Shown piece after piece: positions 9,161-18,501 of a DNA stretch of 64,000 bases. Under the pieces are notes generated by a model, which worked only from the letters and a program-made list of their open reading frames with translations, made no database searches and was not told the DNA's origin. Source of the stretch: Haematobia irritans (taxonomy: Eukaryota > Arthropoda > Insecta > Diptera > Muscidae); NCBI RefSeq assembly GCF_050003625.1, contig NC_134401.1, positions 71,460,442-71,524,441 on the forward strand, given 5' to 3'. Numbering within the stretch: position 1 is the stretch's first letter; each line of letters opens with the position of its first letter. A program made the position numbers and the translations under genes.

Positions 9161-10092
9161 AAGGGTGATTCTTTTGAGGTTAGGATTTTCATGCATTAGT
9201 ATTTGACAGATCACGTGGGATTTCAGACATGGTGTCAAAGAGAAAGATGCTCAGTATGCTTTGACATTTCATCATGAATAGACTTACGATCTGCCACAAC
9301 GTCGAATTTTCAGTGAATGGGCCCTAGAAAAGTTGGCAGAAAATCCGCTTTTTTATCGACAAATTTTGTTCAGCGATGAGGCTCATTTCTGGTTGAGTGG
9401 CTACGTAAATAAGCAAAATTGCCGCATTTGGAGTGAAGAGCAACCAGAAGCCGTTCAAGAACTGCCCATGCATCCCGAAAAATGCACTGTTTGGTGTGGT
9501 TTGTACGCTGGTGGAATCATTGGACCGTATTTTTTCAAAGATGCTGTTGGACGCAACGTTACGGTGAATGGCGATCGCTATCGTTCGATGCTAACAAACT
9601 TTTTGTTGCCAAAAATGGAAGAACTGAACTTGGTTGACATGTGGTTTCAACAAGATGGCGCTACATGCCACACAGCTCGCGATTCTATGGCCATTTTGAG
9701 GGAAAACTTCGGAGAACAATTCATCTCAAGAAATGGACCGGTAAGTTGGCCACCAAGATCATGCGATTTGACGCCTTTAGACTATTTTTTGTGGGGCTAC
9801 GTCAAGTCTAAAGTCTACAGAAATAAGCCAGCAACTATTCCAGCTTTGGAAGACAACATTTCTGAAGAAATTCGGGCCATTCCGGCCGAAATGCTCGAAA
9901 AAGTTGCCCAAAATTGGACTTTCCGAATGGACCACCTAAGACGCAGCCGCGGTCAACATTTAAATGAAATTATCTTCAAAAAGTAAATGTCATGGACCAA
10001 TCTAACGTTTCAAATAAAGAACCGATGAGATTTTGCAAATTTTATGCGTTTTTTTTTTTTTAAAGTTATCAAGCTCTTAACAAATCACCCTT
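9161..10092 (+). mobile_element. Mariner-like element, internally deleted, copy 1
   Basis: Termini AAGGGTGATTCTTTTG and CAAATCACCCTT, flanked by TA at 9159-9160 and 10093-10094. 932 bp. It matches the copy at 52837-53769 nearly base for base, including the same missing transposase N-terminus. The host repeat resumes exactly (CTCCCATATA...TATCTTTCG). Confidence 0.9.
9282..9986 (+). CDS. Mariner-like transposase, catalytic part only (N-terminus deleted)
   Basis: The frame is open from 9282 (LPQRRIFSEWALEKL) to 9986. The catalytic triad is visible: FSDEAHF, then WFQQDGATCH, then DLTPLDYFLWG. Counting from the second Asp to the Asp of PLDYF gives 41 intervening residues, a DD41D spacing as described for rosa-like mariners; that assignment is tentative. 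The paired helix-turn-helix DNA-binding region is missing, so the protein could not bind its ends normally. No in-frame stop is present in the retained part. Confidence 0.8.
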   Translation, partial: TYDLPQRRIFSEWALEKLAENPLFYRQILFSDEAHFWLSGYVNKQNCRIWSEEQPEAVQELPMHPEKCTVWCGLYAGGIIGPYFFKDAVGRNVTVNGDRYRSMLTNFLLPKMEELNLVDMWFQQDGATCHTARDSMAILRENFGEQFISRNGPVSWPPRSCDLTPLDYFLWGYVKSKVYRNKPATIPALEDNISEEIRAIPAEMLEKVAQNWTFRMDHLRRSRGQHLNEIIFKK

Positions 10093-11194
10093 TATATCTT
10101 TCGTCCGATTTGAACTTATATGGCCACAAAAGCCAGAGATTTGCCGTGATTTGCTTCAAATTTTGCACAAGGGGTACGTTTAATAGTATCGTTAAGTGTG
10201 TCAAATTTTGTTAAAATCGGTTCAGATTTAGATATAGCTCCCATATATATCTTTCGTCCGATTGAACTTATATGGCCTCAAAATCCAGGGTTTTGCCGTG
10301 CTTTGCTTCAAAGTTCGCACAAGGAGTACGTTTAGTAGTATAGGTAATTGTGCCAAATTTGGTTGAAATCGATTCAGATTTAGATATGGCTCCCATATAT
10401 ATCTCCCGTCCGATTTGCACTCATATGACCAGGGGGGCCAAAGTTATACTCCCATTTACGTGAAATTTCGCATAGATAGCAGAATTATTATTCTAACTAT
10501 ACATGTCAAATTTATTCAAAATCGGTTCAGATTGTATATAGCTCCCATATATACGTACACCAGAGTTGGGGAAATATGGTCGACTGTTTCATATTTTATA
10601 CCCATTTTCAATGGGATTTTCCTCCAATTGACTGGATAGTTTCCACAGAGAATGCAAATATGGCCAAAATCCTCACAGTTTACACAAAATTCTGTGATGA
10701 TTTCCCCATATCCTACACACTGCAATGCCAAAATTTCCACAGAACGGATGAGTTTTAAATAAGGCTCCAAGTCGCCCTACACATATCATGGCGAGATCTA
10801 ACCAATATCCTTGTAAAATCGCCATTGCTGAGTAGCAAAAATTGTAAATATTACTCTAATTGTCCTATATCTCGAATACATATGTATCGCCTGAAAAATT
10901 AAAAATCTCTTTTGTACAATTGCATTAAAATTTCTCTCGCTTCATATTTCCCATATTTTTTACTTACATTGTGTATCATCCCAGGGCGTTAGCCGATTTA
11001 AATTTTAATTCTAGAGTTTTTGTAGAAGTACAAAAAATTGTTTCCATTAAAAGTATTTGTATCTGGAAATGCAAACCTTTATATAGCTCCCAGCAAATTT
11101 TAAGTAGTTGAGATGGTAACACAAATGTTTGTCTACATAGTGGTGAAGGGTATAATATAGTCGGCTCCGCCCGACTTTAGATTTTACTTACTTG

Positions 11195-11345
11195 TTTTTA
11201 ATTGAAATGTATTCAATCAAAAAAAAAAAAATGATAGTATCAATCATCAAAGCCAATTAAAAAATTAATTGATACAACTAATTTTTGTGATTGAGTTTTT
11301 TTTGTTTTTGATTGATTTTGCTGCATATTGCCTTTAACACCGCAA
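11195..11345. repeat. ATTGA/TCAAT motif array, copy 1
   Basis: Repeats of TTTTTAATTGAA, TCAATCA, CAATTAAAAAATTAATTG and TTGATTGATTTTG. Same style as 19215-19530, 29370-29545 and 33655-33757. Confidence 0.5.
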
Positions 11346-11481
11346 TAAAATTGAGGATGTATAGTTTTATCAATAGGGGTAATTTATCGCTTCGGAAATT
11401 TCGACAAAATTTCGAAGGATGTCTGGGGGGGGCATAGCCCCCCCCCAGAGAAAATTTCTAGCTCCGCCAATGCCAAAATGT

Positions 11482-11775
11482 CTAAAGGCAATAGATGCAG
11501 TATGACATTAAGCCATATAGCATTATAGGTCTAACCACTGTCGTGTATAGCCAATGTACAATTTTTGGTTTTAGTCCCCACTTTTTCCCTATTGCCTTTT
11601 TGCACGAGTATAAAGCTACCGTTGCTTTCCTCGCCCTTTCTTCAATATTAAGCTTAAAGTTCAGCTTCCTGTCCAAAATAACGCCAAGGTATTTTTCACA
11701 CTTCCTAAAGGGAATTTCAATACCCCCTAAGGAAATGGGCCTAACCGTGGGAGTTTTGCGATCTTTGCAGTACAT
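11482..11775 (-). pseudogene. LINE-A reverse transcriptase C-terminus
   Basis: Reads YCKDRKTPTVRPISLGGIEI, then CEKYLGVILDRKLNFKLNIEERARKA, then WLYTTVVRPIMLYG. This is the RT thumb region seen again in the copies at 40008-40433 and 43372-43560. The polymerase motifs are beyond the truncation point. Confidence 0.8.
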
Positions 11776-12105
11776 GACTAGTTCTGTCTTTGCAGGATTT
11801 ACCCCAAGACCATTATCTTTCGCCCAGGCGAAAGATTTAATGACCCGATAATTAAAACACAGTTCTTTTCAAATAACGACAATCTACAATTTATTTGCTT
11901 AACTGATAGGTTTCACTTATTTGCTCTACGATGTGTACTGTATGAATTTTAGCTTACGACTGACTTCATTGCAACAATGCCATAATCAGCTCTTTTATAG
12001 TACTGTATAACGATATCGAAAATTCTCGGTAGTCTGGCCTAAAACATTCTAGACTATTCTACTACTATCTGGTAGATGTCGCACGGGCGATATCGCACAT
12101 ATTTA

Positions 12106-13273
12106 CAAGGGCAGTTCGGAAACTAGCCTAGCACAAAAAGCGCGGTATAAACAGAAAAAAGTTAGGTGTTTAGGTAACTTCCATCTCTGTTATGAGCACA
12201 TGTTAAATTTTGTTTCGATCTGGAAACTCCTTCATATAGAAACAGGTGTTTAAAAAAGACGCATCCGCAATTTTTTTACAATGGAAAAATTAGAAATGCG
12301 TGCTGTCATTAAATATTTACATAAAAAAGGTTTATCGGGACAAGAAATTCATAATGATAGGGTGAATGTGTTAGGTGAAATGCTCCTTCATATGCAACAG
12401 TAAAAATTAGGTTGCTGAATTTAAACGTGGTCGTACAAGCATTGAAGATGAACCACGTAGTGGACGTCCAAAAACAGCAACAACAGAAATTGTAGCCCAA
12501 GTGCATGATATGGTATTAAATGATCGACGAATAAAAGTGCGTGAAATTCCTAATATCATGGGCATCTCAAATGATCAAGTCCATTTAATTTTGCATCAAA
12601 AACTACGGATGAAAAAGCTTTCTGCAAAATGGGTGCCGCATTTGTTAACAGTCGATCAAAAACGCATAAGAATGAAAATTTCTCAGCTTCTTTGGATCGT
12701 TTGAAGCGAAATAAAATGGATTTTAAGCGTCGTTTCGTAACTATTGATAAGAAATGGATCCACCATTATACTCCAGAGACACAAGAACAATCCAAACAAT
12801 GGACTGAAGCTGGAGGAAGTGCCCCAAAGAAGGCAAAAACAATTCAATCGGCTGGTAAGGTTATGACAACGGACTTCAAAGGTATTTTATGGATTGACTA
12901 TCTGCAAAAGGGTAAAACAATAAATTCAGAGTACTATTGCAACCTTTTGGATCAATTAAATGTACAATTTCGAGAAAAATGCCCTGGCTTACAACACAAA
13001 AAAATATTATTCTCCTGATTTAGCTTCCAGAGACTTTTATTTGTTCCCAAATCTAAAAAAATACCTAGCTGGCAAGCGTTTTACCTGAAATGAAGATGTA
13101 ACTATTTTGAAGACCTTGAGGAAAACTATTTTATTCAAGAGATAGAATTGCTAGAAAAGCGATGGACTAAGTGTATTGAAATTTCAGGAGATTATATTGA
13201 AAAATAAAAATATTTTTGAAAAACTTACTATTCTCTTTCATTGATAGGCTAAGAAGTTTCAGAACCGCCCTCG
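12106..13273 (+). mobile_element. Mariner element M2 in the Gypsy-1 3' LTR
   Basis: Termini CAAGGGCAGTTCGGAAAC and (inverted) CGAGGGCGGTTCTGAAAC, flanked by TA at 12104-12105 and 13274-13275. 1168 bp. It carries a broken mariner transposase on the plus strand. It differs in both termini and coding sequence from the irritans-type copy at 17093-18230. Confidence 0.85.
12280..13207 (+). pseudogene. Mariner M2 transposase, broken
   Basis: Starts MEKLEMRAVIKYLHKKGLSG (12280). After a stop and frame change comes FKRGRTSIEDEPRSGRPKT, then RRIKVREIPNIMGISNDQVH (helix-turn-helix), KWVPHLL, and DKKWIHHYTPETQEQSKQW near the first catalytic Asp. The segment around the second catalytic Asp (the family's HQDNAPxH) has been deleted: KKILF runs directly into SPDLASRDFYLFPNLKKYLAGK. 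Stops and frameshifts elsewhere confirm it is dead. Confidence 0.8.
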
Positions 13274-13584
13274 TATCGGCTTATGCTTATTGTCTTGGCT
13301 ACAATCATCGAGAACATTCTACTATTTAGCAGATGTCGCACAGGCATAAATGATTATGGTCATATTACTACAAAAATAAGCAATGAAGATAACAAAACAA
13401 AAGCGGTTACTTTACAATGAACGATTGGGAAACTAAGAACACAAAAGATGTTTAGGAAAGTACTAGAAAATAAAGAAATGATTTTGACAAGTGATGACGT
13501 AATTTGACGGTTACAATTTGAAATTTTAAATTAACGGAAACTAATTTGAATAAACTTAAATCTAGAAATATCAAATTCGTAACA

Positions 13585-13597
13585 CTGCCTCCCGCTT
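13585..13597 (-). other. Polypurine tract of Gypsy-1
   Basis: On the minus strand AAGCGGGAGGCAG directly precedes the LTR start TGTTACG, the expected position for plus-strand priming. Confidence 0.6.
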
Positions 13598-14441
13598 AAG
13601 CCTGTTCGTCCCGAATAGGCACAAAACCCGTTCCGTAAGGAGCCAAACGTTCCAGGTGAACAACTTTCATCTTTGACCTTGGGCTGTCGTCCTTTTGAAT
13701 GCGGTATACAACATCCTTGATCTTCTTGATGATTTTGTGGGGGCCTTTCCATTGTGTTTGCAGCTTGGGACACAATCCTTTCTTTCGTTGCGGATTAAAA
13801 AGCAGAACCAAATGTCCTTCTTGGAAGCCCTCAGTATTTGCAGCACGATCATATCTCGCCTTCATCTTGTTGCTGACCATATTTATTTTGTTACGCACTG
13901 ATTCGTGAACTTCGCCAAACGTGTTTGGTATGTCGTTACTGTTTTCTTCTATGGCGAGCTCATTAGGTTTAGCGCCGAATATCAAATCTCCAGGCATCTT
14001 AAATTCCGTTCCGAATAGAACCTGGAGTTCGTGACGTAGATTCATGTATGGCTGATCTATAAGACAGCAAAATCTTTGGTCGTCCCAGTCTCGTTGGTCG
14101 TTATCCACCACCTTGCGAAGATGTTCTTCCAGAGTGCGATTAAACCTTTCTAACATGCCATCAGACTGTCGATGCAATGGCGTTGTCCTTGTTTTCTTCA
14201 TACCAAGAGATTCACACATCTCTTAAAATATGGCCGATTCAAAATTTCTTCCTTGGTCTGAGTGTATCTCGGACGGCACACCGTAGCGACATATCCAGTT
14301 CTTGTCGACTACGTCTACAATCGTCTGCGCCTCTTGGTTTGGAATGGCATAAACTTGTAGCCACTTGCTGAAGCAATCCATGACCACAAGGACATATCGG
14401 TTTCCAGAATCACTTACTGGGAAAGGGCCTGCAACGTCCAT
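13596..14441 (-). pseudogene. Gypsy-1 integrase catalytic and C-terminal part
   Basis: Reads MDVAGPFPVSDSGNRYV (first Asp), PSEIHSDQGRNFES (second Asp) and SDGMLERFNRTLEEHL (catalytic Glu), so the DDE triad is intact. The C-terminal domain follows with YDRAANTEGFQEGHLVLLF, QTQWKGPHKIIKKI and VYRIQK. A stop at about 14222 splits the frame between the second Asp and the Glu. In a live element it would insert cDNA into the genome. Confidence 0.85.
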
Positions 14442-14456
14442 TGCTGTTCTTTCAAA

Positions 14457-14933
14457 TTACGCTCCTGGCCTACACTCTTGCATAAGACCTCTACTTTTTC
14501 GTCTCGGCCCTTTCGCCTTTATGCACTTCTCACAATTTGCCACCCATTCAGCAATTGACTTCTGGCATCCAACCCAGTAGAATCGTTGCTTCACTTTCTC
14601 GGCTGTTTTGGTTATTCCCAAGTGACCTCCACTAGGTCCATTGTGGAATTCCGTCAAAACATCTCTTATTTTAGAATCCGGTACGATGATTAAATTTCGG
14701 CTGCTCTTACCATCTTCGCTTTCCCATTTACGTTGCAGGGTTTCATTGACCAGACATAGACTGTCCCATTGAGCCAAGTATGATTTAATAAGTGGGCTTT
14801 CGGCAGCGATGTCTTTCTTGCTGGGTTTATTATCTTCTTCCTTCGCCGAAATAATTTTGCTCAAAATGGGATCTTTACGCTGTTCTGCTGGCCAGTCCAC
14901 TCCAGATTCGACGTGCAACAGCCGGATATCCAC
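14457..14933 (-). pseudogene. Gypsy-1 integrase zinc-binding domain region
   Basis: The 158-residue frame contains HNGPSGGHLGITKTAEKV and CEKCIKAKG, the His-His-Cys-Cys zinc-binding module that precedes the integrase core in Gypsy polyproteins. It overlaps the preceding RNase H frame (14861-15247) in another frame, so an indel separates them. Confidence 0.8.
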
Positions 14934-15247
14934 GATTTCTTCATTTTGTTCAGCTTTCGAGCAGTGTTTGCACTCGAACTACAAGGTCGACGTGACACGG
15001 CGTCCGCGTTGCCATGTTTGCTACCTTTTCTATGCCCGATACTGAAATCATAGCTTTGGAGTCTTTCGATCCAACGTGCCAGCTGAGCTTCCGGATTCTT
15101 GAATTGAAGCAACCGTCGTAGAGCTGAATGATCAGTTCTTAGCACGAAATTCTGTTCATACAAGTATTTGTGGTAATGCTTTTCGCTTTCTATGACAGCA
15201 AGTAACTCTCTTCTCGTTACGCAATAGCTCCTTTCGGGCTTGGGCAA
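14861..15247 (-). pseudogene. Gypsy-1 RNase H region
   Basis: PKPERSYCVTRRELLAVIES, then FVLRTDHSALRRLLQFKNPE, and SIGHRKGSKHGNADAVSRRP. These are the middle and C-terminal parts of Gypsy RNase H, including the second catalytic Asp context (TDHSAL) and HGNADAVSR. The N-terminal part is deleted together with the RT palm. Confidence 0.8.
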
Positions 15248-15640
15248 CGTTCGGCTAAAATATCCAATGACTCTTTACCAATGCAACCCTTTAGCACCCG
15301 CTTCATCAATCGCTCGAACGTAGCCGGAGCATTGCAGAGCCCGAATGGCATTACATTGAACTGCCAAAGACCGCCATTAACGCCAAAAGCTGTCTTTTCT
15401 TTGTCTTTCTCAGCGATCTCTACTTGCCAGTATTCACCATGCAATCAAGCGTGGAAAACCATTTTGTTCCGGCTTGTGTGTCCAACGTGTCATCAATGCG
15501 TGGAAGTGGATAACTGTCTTTCTTGGTGACATCATTTAACTTTCTGTAGTCAACGCAAAATCGGGTGCTTTTTGACTAGTACAACTGGTGAGTATAAAGG
15601 ACTTGATGATGGCTCATCACACCACCTTTCGCTATTTCAT
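15217..15640 (-). pseudogene. Gypsy-1 reverse transcriptase, palm deleted
   Basis: In minus-strand frames: [20 protein letters not shown] and PRIDDTLD (fingers), [18 protein letters not shown], and NVMPFGLCNAPATFERLMKR. After VLKG the sequence jumps straight into the RNase H end, so the YxDD active site and connection domain are missing. Frame breaks at about 15444 and 15580. Confidence 0.8.
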
Positions 15641-16121
15641 TTACGAGCTTATGAACCTCATTTCGTTTTGCCAGTGGAACACTTCGTGGGCCTGTTTTAT
15701 TGGTTTTTGCTCTGTAGTATTTATTTCATGCTTCACAACAGATGTTCTTCCTTGATTTCTCTTCTCAAAATCAAGGGCAGAGGCGTTTTCCATTCCATTA
15801 CAATTGATTGGCCTTATTTTTCTCGGTCGGTGATAGACGATGTGTCCAAGCTTCGACATAAAGATGTTTCTTCGCTGTGCCATGTGCCTTCGATGAGTTG
15901 CTTTCCAAATTGACTATTGCCTCGGCTGGTGTACATTTGCCAATGTCAGAAAATTTTCAAATATGCTCTTGACGGTCAGACATGTTTAAAACTCGGACTG
16001 GTATAAGTCCCTCTTCATTCGTTGTTATCAGGGCGTTTGCTATCAAGATGTTATTATTTGTACTATTTACTGGTTCAACCACCCACAATTTGCCGACTTC
16101 ACAATCTCCATTCATTGGCAC
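15641..16121 (-). other. Gypsy-1 internal region between protease and RT
   Basis: Short minus-strand frames (15641-15883) lie where Gypsy elements encode the linker between protease and RT. Stops are frequent and no conserved motif was recognised beyond position. Confidence 0.4.
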
Positions 16122-16622
16122 CTATAATATTGCTTCAGCATGCGGCGGTATTAACTCTGGCTTGCTCGTAATCAACTGTCTGATAGGGGTATTCTTGTCG
16201 TATACCACATTAACCGGTATTTCGGTATTGGACCAGGTCATGACACGACGTTTCATATCCAGGTTTAGACCAAAAGCAATCATGAAATCCGCACCTATTC
16301 TAACATCATCTACTATATCGGCCACAACGAACTCATACTTAACGGATATTTTAGCAATTGTTAACTTCATGGCGACTTTCCCATATACTATTCCACTGTG
16401 GCTGTGCGTAGTTTGACTCCAATCAATGGTGCAACTTTTTCTTTTACTATGTCTGATGTGATGATAGACTTCGACGCACCCGTATCCAACGTCAATATAC
16501 GCTTGTCGCCGTTAATAAACCCCGCGACAGTTAAATTGTTATTTTGCTGTTGTACTATTGCTATGGAGATTGTGGGGATATCATATGTGGGAGCCAGCTC
16601 TTGCCCCGCTGAACTAGCTTGA
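16122..16622 (-). pseudogene. Gypsy-1 aspartic protease
   Basis: The minus strand reads VAGFINGDKRILTLDTGASK, with the retroviral-type DTGA active site, then IGADFMIAFGLNLDMKRRVM in a second frame. It includes the usual hydrophobic strand and GxD turn. One stop near 16395 separates the halves. Protease would mature the Gag-Pol polyprotein. Confidence 0.75.
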
Positions 16623-16744
16623 TTTAGTTTAAAGGTGACTCACTGGACTGTGGGTTCACCCACACATGGCTATTGTTTGATGGGGATGGCGATTTCGATC
16701 GTAGCCAGTTCGACCAGTAGCCGCTTTTGAAGCTGAGCTTTGTT

Positions 16745-16837
16745 TCATGTAGTCGGCTGCTCCAGTTTGCTCAATTCCTTTTTGAAGTCTTCCACTCGAA
16801 GCTCATTAAACTTCATTGTAGATATTTTTTTCGTTAT
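16745..16837 (-). pseudogene. Gypsy-1 gag start, rest of gag deleted
   Basis: Starting just inside the LTR, the minus strand reads MKFNELRVEDFKKELSKLEQ. A stop and then protease-side sequence follow within about 200 bases. A normal gag is several hundred residues, so nearly all of capsid and nucleocapsid is gone. Confidence 0.55.
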
Positions 16838-16838
16838 C

Positions 16839-16855
16839 CCACTTCGGACACCAAT
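16839..16855 (-). other. Primer-binding region of Gypsy-1
   Basis: Directly after the 5' LTR end (ACGTAACA) the minus strand reads ATTGGTGTCCGAAGTGGGA, the position and TGG start expected for a tRNA primer-binding site. The cognate tRNA was not determined. Confidence 0.5.
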
Positions 16856-17092
16856 TGTTACGTTTTTATATTGAAGCGTATTTAATGACCCGATAATTAA
16901 AACACAGTTCTTTTCAAATAACGGCAATCTACAATTTCTGAATTTTAGCTTACGACTGACTTCATAGCTCCCTCTGTCAGCTCTTTTATAGTACTGTATA
17001 ACGATATCGAAAATTCTCGGAACTCTGGCCTACAACATTCTAGACTATTCTACTACTATCTGGTAGATGTCGCACGGGCGATATCGCACATA

Positions 17093-18230
17093 ACAGGTTG
17101 GCTGATAAGTCCCCGGTCTAACAAAGAAAAACACATTTTTTTTGTCAAAATTCGTTTTTATTATCCAACATAGTTCCCTTCAAGAGCGATACAACGATTA
17201 TAACGACCTTCCAATTTTTTTCGCTGTGGGCCAGATCTGGAGAATACCGTGGGTGGGGAAGCAATTCGAAGCCCAATTCATGAATTTTTGCCATCGTTCT
17301 CAATGACTTGTGGCAAGGTGCGTTATCTTGGTGGAACAACACTTTTTTCTTCTTCTCAGTGGGCCGTTTTGCCGCGGTTTCGACCTTCAAACGCTCCAAT
17401 AACACCATATAATAGTCACTGTTGATGGTTTTTCCCTTCTCAAGATAATCGATAAAAATTATTCCATGCGCATCCCAAAAAACAGAGGCGATTACTTTGC
17501 CAGCGGACTTTTGAGTCTTTCCACGCTTCGGAGACAGTTCACCGGTCGCTGTCCACTCAGCCGACTGTCGATTGGACTCAGGAGTGTAGTGATGGAGCCA
17601 TGTTTCATCCACTGTCATATATCGACAGAAAAACTCGGGTGTATTACGAGTTAACAGCTGCAAATACCACTCAGAATCATCGACACGTTGTTGTTTTTGG
17701 TCAAATGTGAACTCGCGCGGCACCCATTTTGCTCAGAGCTTCGGCATATCCAAATATTGATGAATGATATGATCAACACGTTCCTTTGATATCTTTAAGG
17801 CCTCTGCTATCTCGATCAACTTCATTTTACGGTCATTCAAAATCATTTTGTGGATTTTTTTGATGTTTTCGTCGGTAACCACCTATTTCGGGCGTCCACT
17901 GCGTTCACCGTCCTCCGTGCTCATTTCACCACGCTTGAATTTTGCATACTAATCAATTATTGTTGATTTCCCTGGGGCAGAGTCCGGAAACTCATTATCA
18001 AGCCAAGTTTTTGCTTCCACCGTATTTTTTCCCTTCAGAAAACAGTATTTTATCAAAACACGAAATTCCTTTTTTTCACAATAACAAAAGTTGTCTCACA
18101 AACTAATTGACTTACAGACGTCAAATTTTGACACGAATCATTTGAAGGTTGGTACTATATAAAAATAATATGCATTTAATACTAGCGACGCCATCTATGT
18201 GTTAGACCGGGGACTTATCAGCCAACCTGT
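17093..18230 (-). mobile_element. Irritans-type (Himar1-like) mariner, internally deleted
   Basis: Termini ACAGGTTGGCTGATAAGTCC and its near-exact inverted copy ending CCAACCTGT, flanked by TA at 17091-17092 and 18231-18232. This end sequence is that of irritans-subfamily mariners, first known from horn fly. 1138 bp, shorter than the usual roughly 1.3 kb. Confidence 0.9.
17145..18100 (-). pseudogene. Irritans-type mariner transposase, broken
   Basis: The upstream part (about 18100-17724) has the helix-turn-helix region with STEDGERSGRPK followed by a stop, and LIEIAEALKISKERVDHIIH. The long frame 17723-17145 has VDETWLHHYTPESNRQSAEW (first Asp), KKKKVLFHQDNAPCHKSLRT (second Asp) and LLPHPRYSPDLA. 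An internal deletion then removes the third Asp (normally in PSDYFLF) and shifts frame, so the C terminus reads out of frame. The protein is inactive. Confidence 0.85.
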
Positions 18231-18501
18231 TATTTATCAGCTTATGCTCATTGTCTTGGCTACAATCATCTAGAACATTTTACTATTTGGCAGATGTCGC
18301 ACAGGCATAAATGATTATGGTCATATTACTACAACTATAACAATAAGCAATGAAGATAACAAAACAAAAGGGGTTTCTTTACAATGAACGATTGGGAAAC
18401 TAAGAACACAAAAGATGTTTAGGAAAGTACTAGAAAATAAAGAAATGATTTTGACAAGTGATGGCGTAATTTGACCGTTACAATTTGAAATTTTGAAATA
18501 T

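Larger units (their letters stand above)
8549..11190. repeat. Dispersed repeat element with tandem 165-bp units
   Basis: Left end TACCCTTCACCACTA...CAGGGTATA and right end GGTGAAGGGTATAATATAG are inverted. Next to the left end is a simple GTCTGTCTGTCCGTCCGTC run. The interior repeats the block AAATCGGTTCAGATTTAG...TATAGCTCCCATATATATC at roughly 150-170 base spacing (about 8830, 8980, 9130, 10205, 10370, 10520). It resembles repeats common in muscid and related fly genomes. Open frames within it are repeat by-products. It is interrupted by the element at 9161-10092. Confidence 0.65.
7791..11472. mobile_element. hAT-1, non-autonomous element with 8-bp target duplication
   Basis: Flanked by CCAAAATG at 7783-7790 and 11473-11480, inside LINE-A coding sequence. 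Termini CATTGGCGTAGCTAGG and CTAGCTCCGCCAATG are imperfect inverted repeats. They are followed by C/G runs (GGGGGGCTATGCCCCCCC) that can fold back on themselves. The 8-bp duplication and the CAxTGGCGTAGC-type end indicate the hAT superfamily. No transposase was recognised. Most of the interior is the calyptrate repeat element at 8549-11190. Confidence 0.85.
6580..11835 (-). mobile_element. LINE-A copy 1, 5'-truncated, split by hAT-1
   Basis: The 3' end reads, on the minus strand, GGCTGCCACTTTAACCTAACC and abuts the LTR fragment at 6579. Coding for RNase H and a Cys/His C terminus follows (7786-6716), then hAT-1, then the RT C-terminus (11775-11482). The right edge joins the rest of the LTR at about 11835, with ATTTA on both sides as a possible short target duplication. 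Compared with the copy at 39880-40030, about 120 bases are missing near 11515. Confidence 0.8.
11836..13584 (-). repeat. Gypsy-1 3' LTR, main part, split by mariner M2
   Basis: Continues the LTR from 6579. The right end CAAATTCGTAACA at 13584 is next to the purine tract. Without the mariner (12106-13273) the sequence reads GCACATATTTATCGGCTTATGC, matching the 5' LTR. Confidence 0.8.
6551..18501 (-). mobile_element. Gypsy-type LTR retrotransposon (Gypsy-1), heavily deleted and multiply invaded
   Basis: On the minus strand: 5' LTR 18501-16856, primer-binding region, short internal region 16855-13585 with protease, RT/RNase H and integrase remnants, purine tract, and 3' LTR 13584-6551. LTRs start TGTTACGAATTTGATA and end ATAAAAACGTAACA. 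The 3' LTR is split by LINE-A (6580-11835) and a mariner (12106-13273). The 5' LTR is split by an irritans-type mariner (17093-18230) and has lost about 55 bases at its outer end, where an inverted LTR begins. Gag is almost gone and the RT active site is deleted. Confidence 0.8.
16856..18501 (-). repeat. Gypsy-1 5' LTR, split by irritans-type mariner, outer end lost
   Basis: Left end TGTTACGTTTTTATATTGAA at 16856. It is interrupted at 17093-18230. It ends at GAAATTTTGAAATAT, about 55 bases short of the expected outer end, where the inverted LTR starts. Confidence 0.8.

Noticed and set aside
8685..10770. Short frames inside the calyptrate repeat
   Set aside because: They repeat the same words (YIWELYLNLNRF type) because the DNA repeats; no protein family.
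15281..16622. Plus-strand frames across Gypsy-1
   Set aside because: Antisense shadows of RT and protease on the minus strand.
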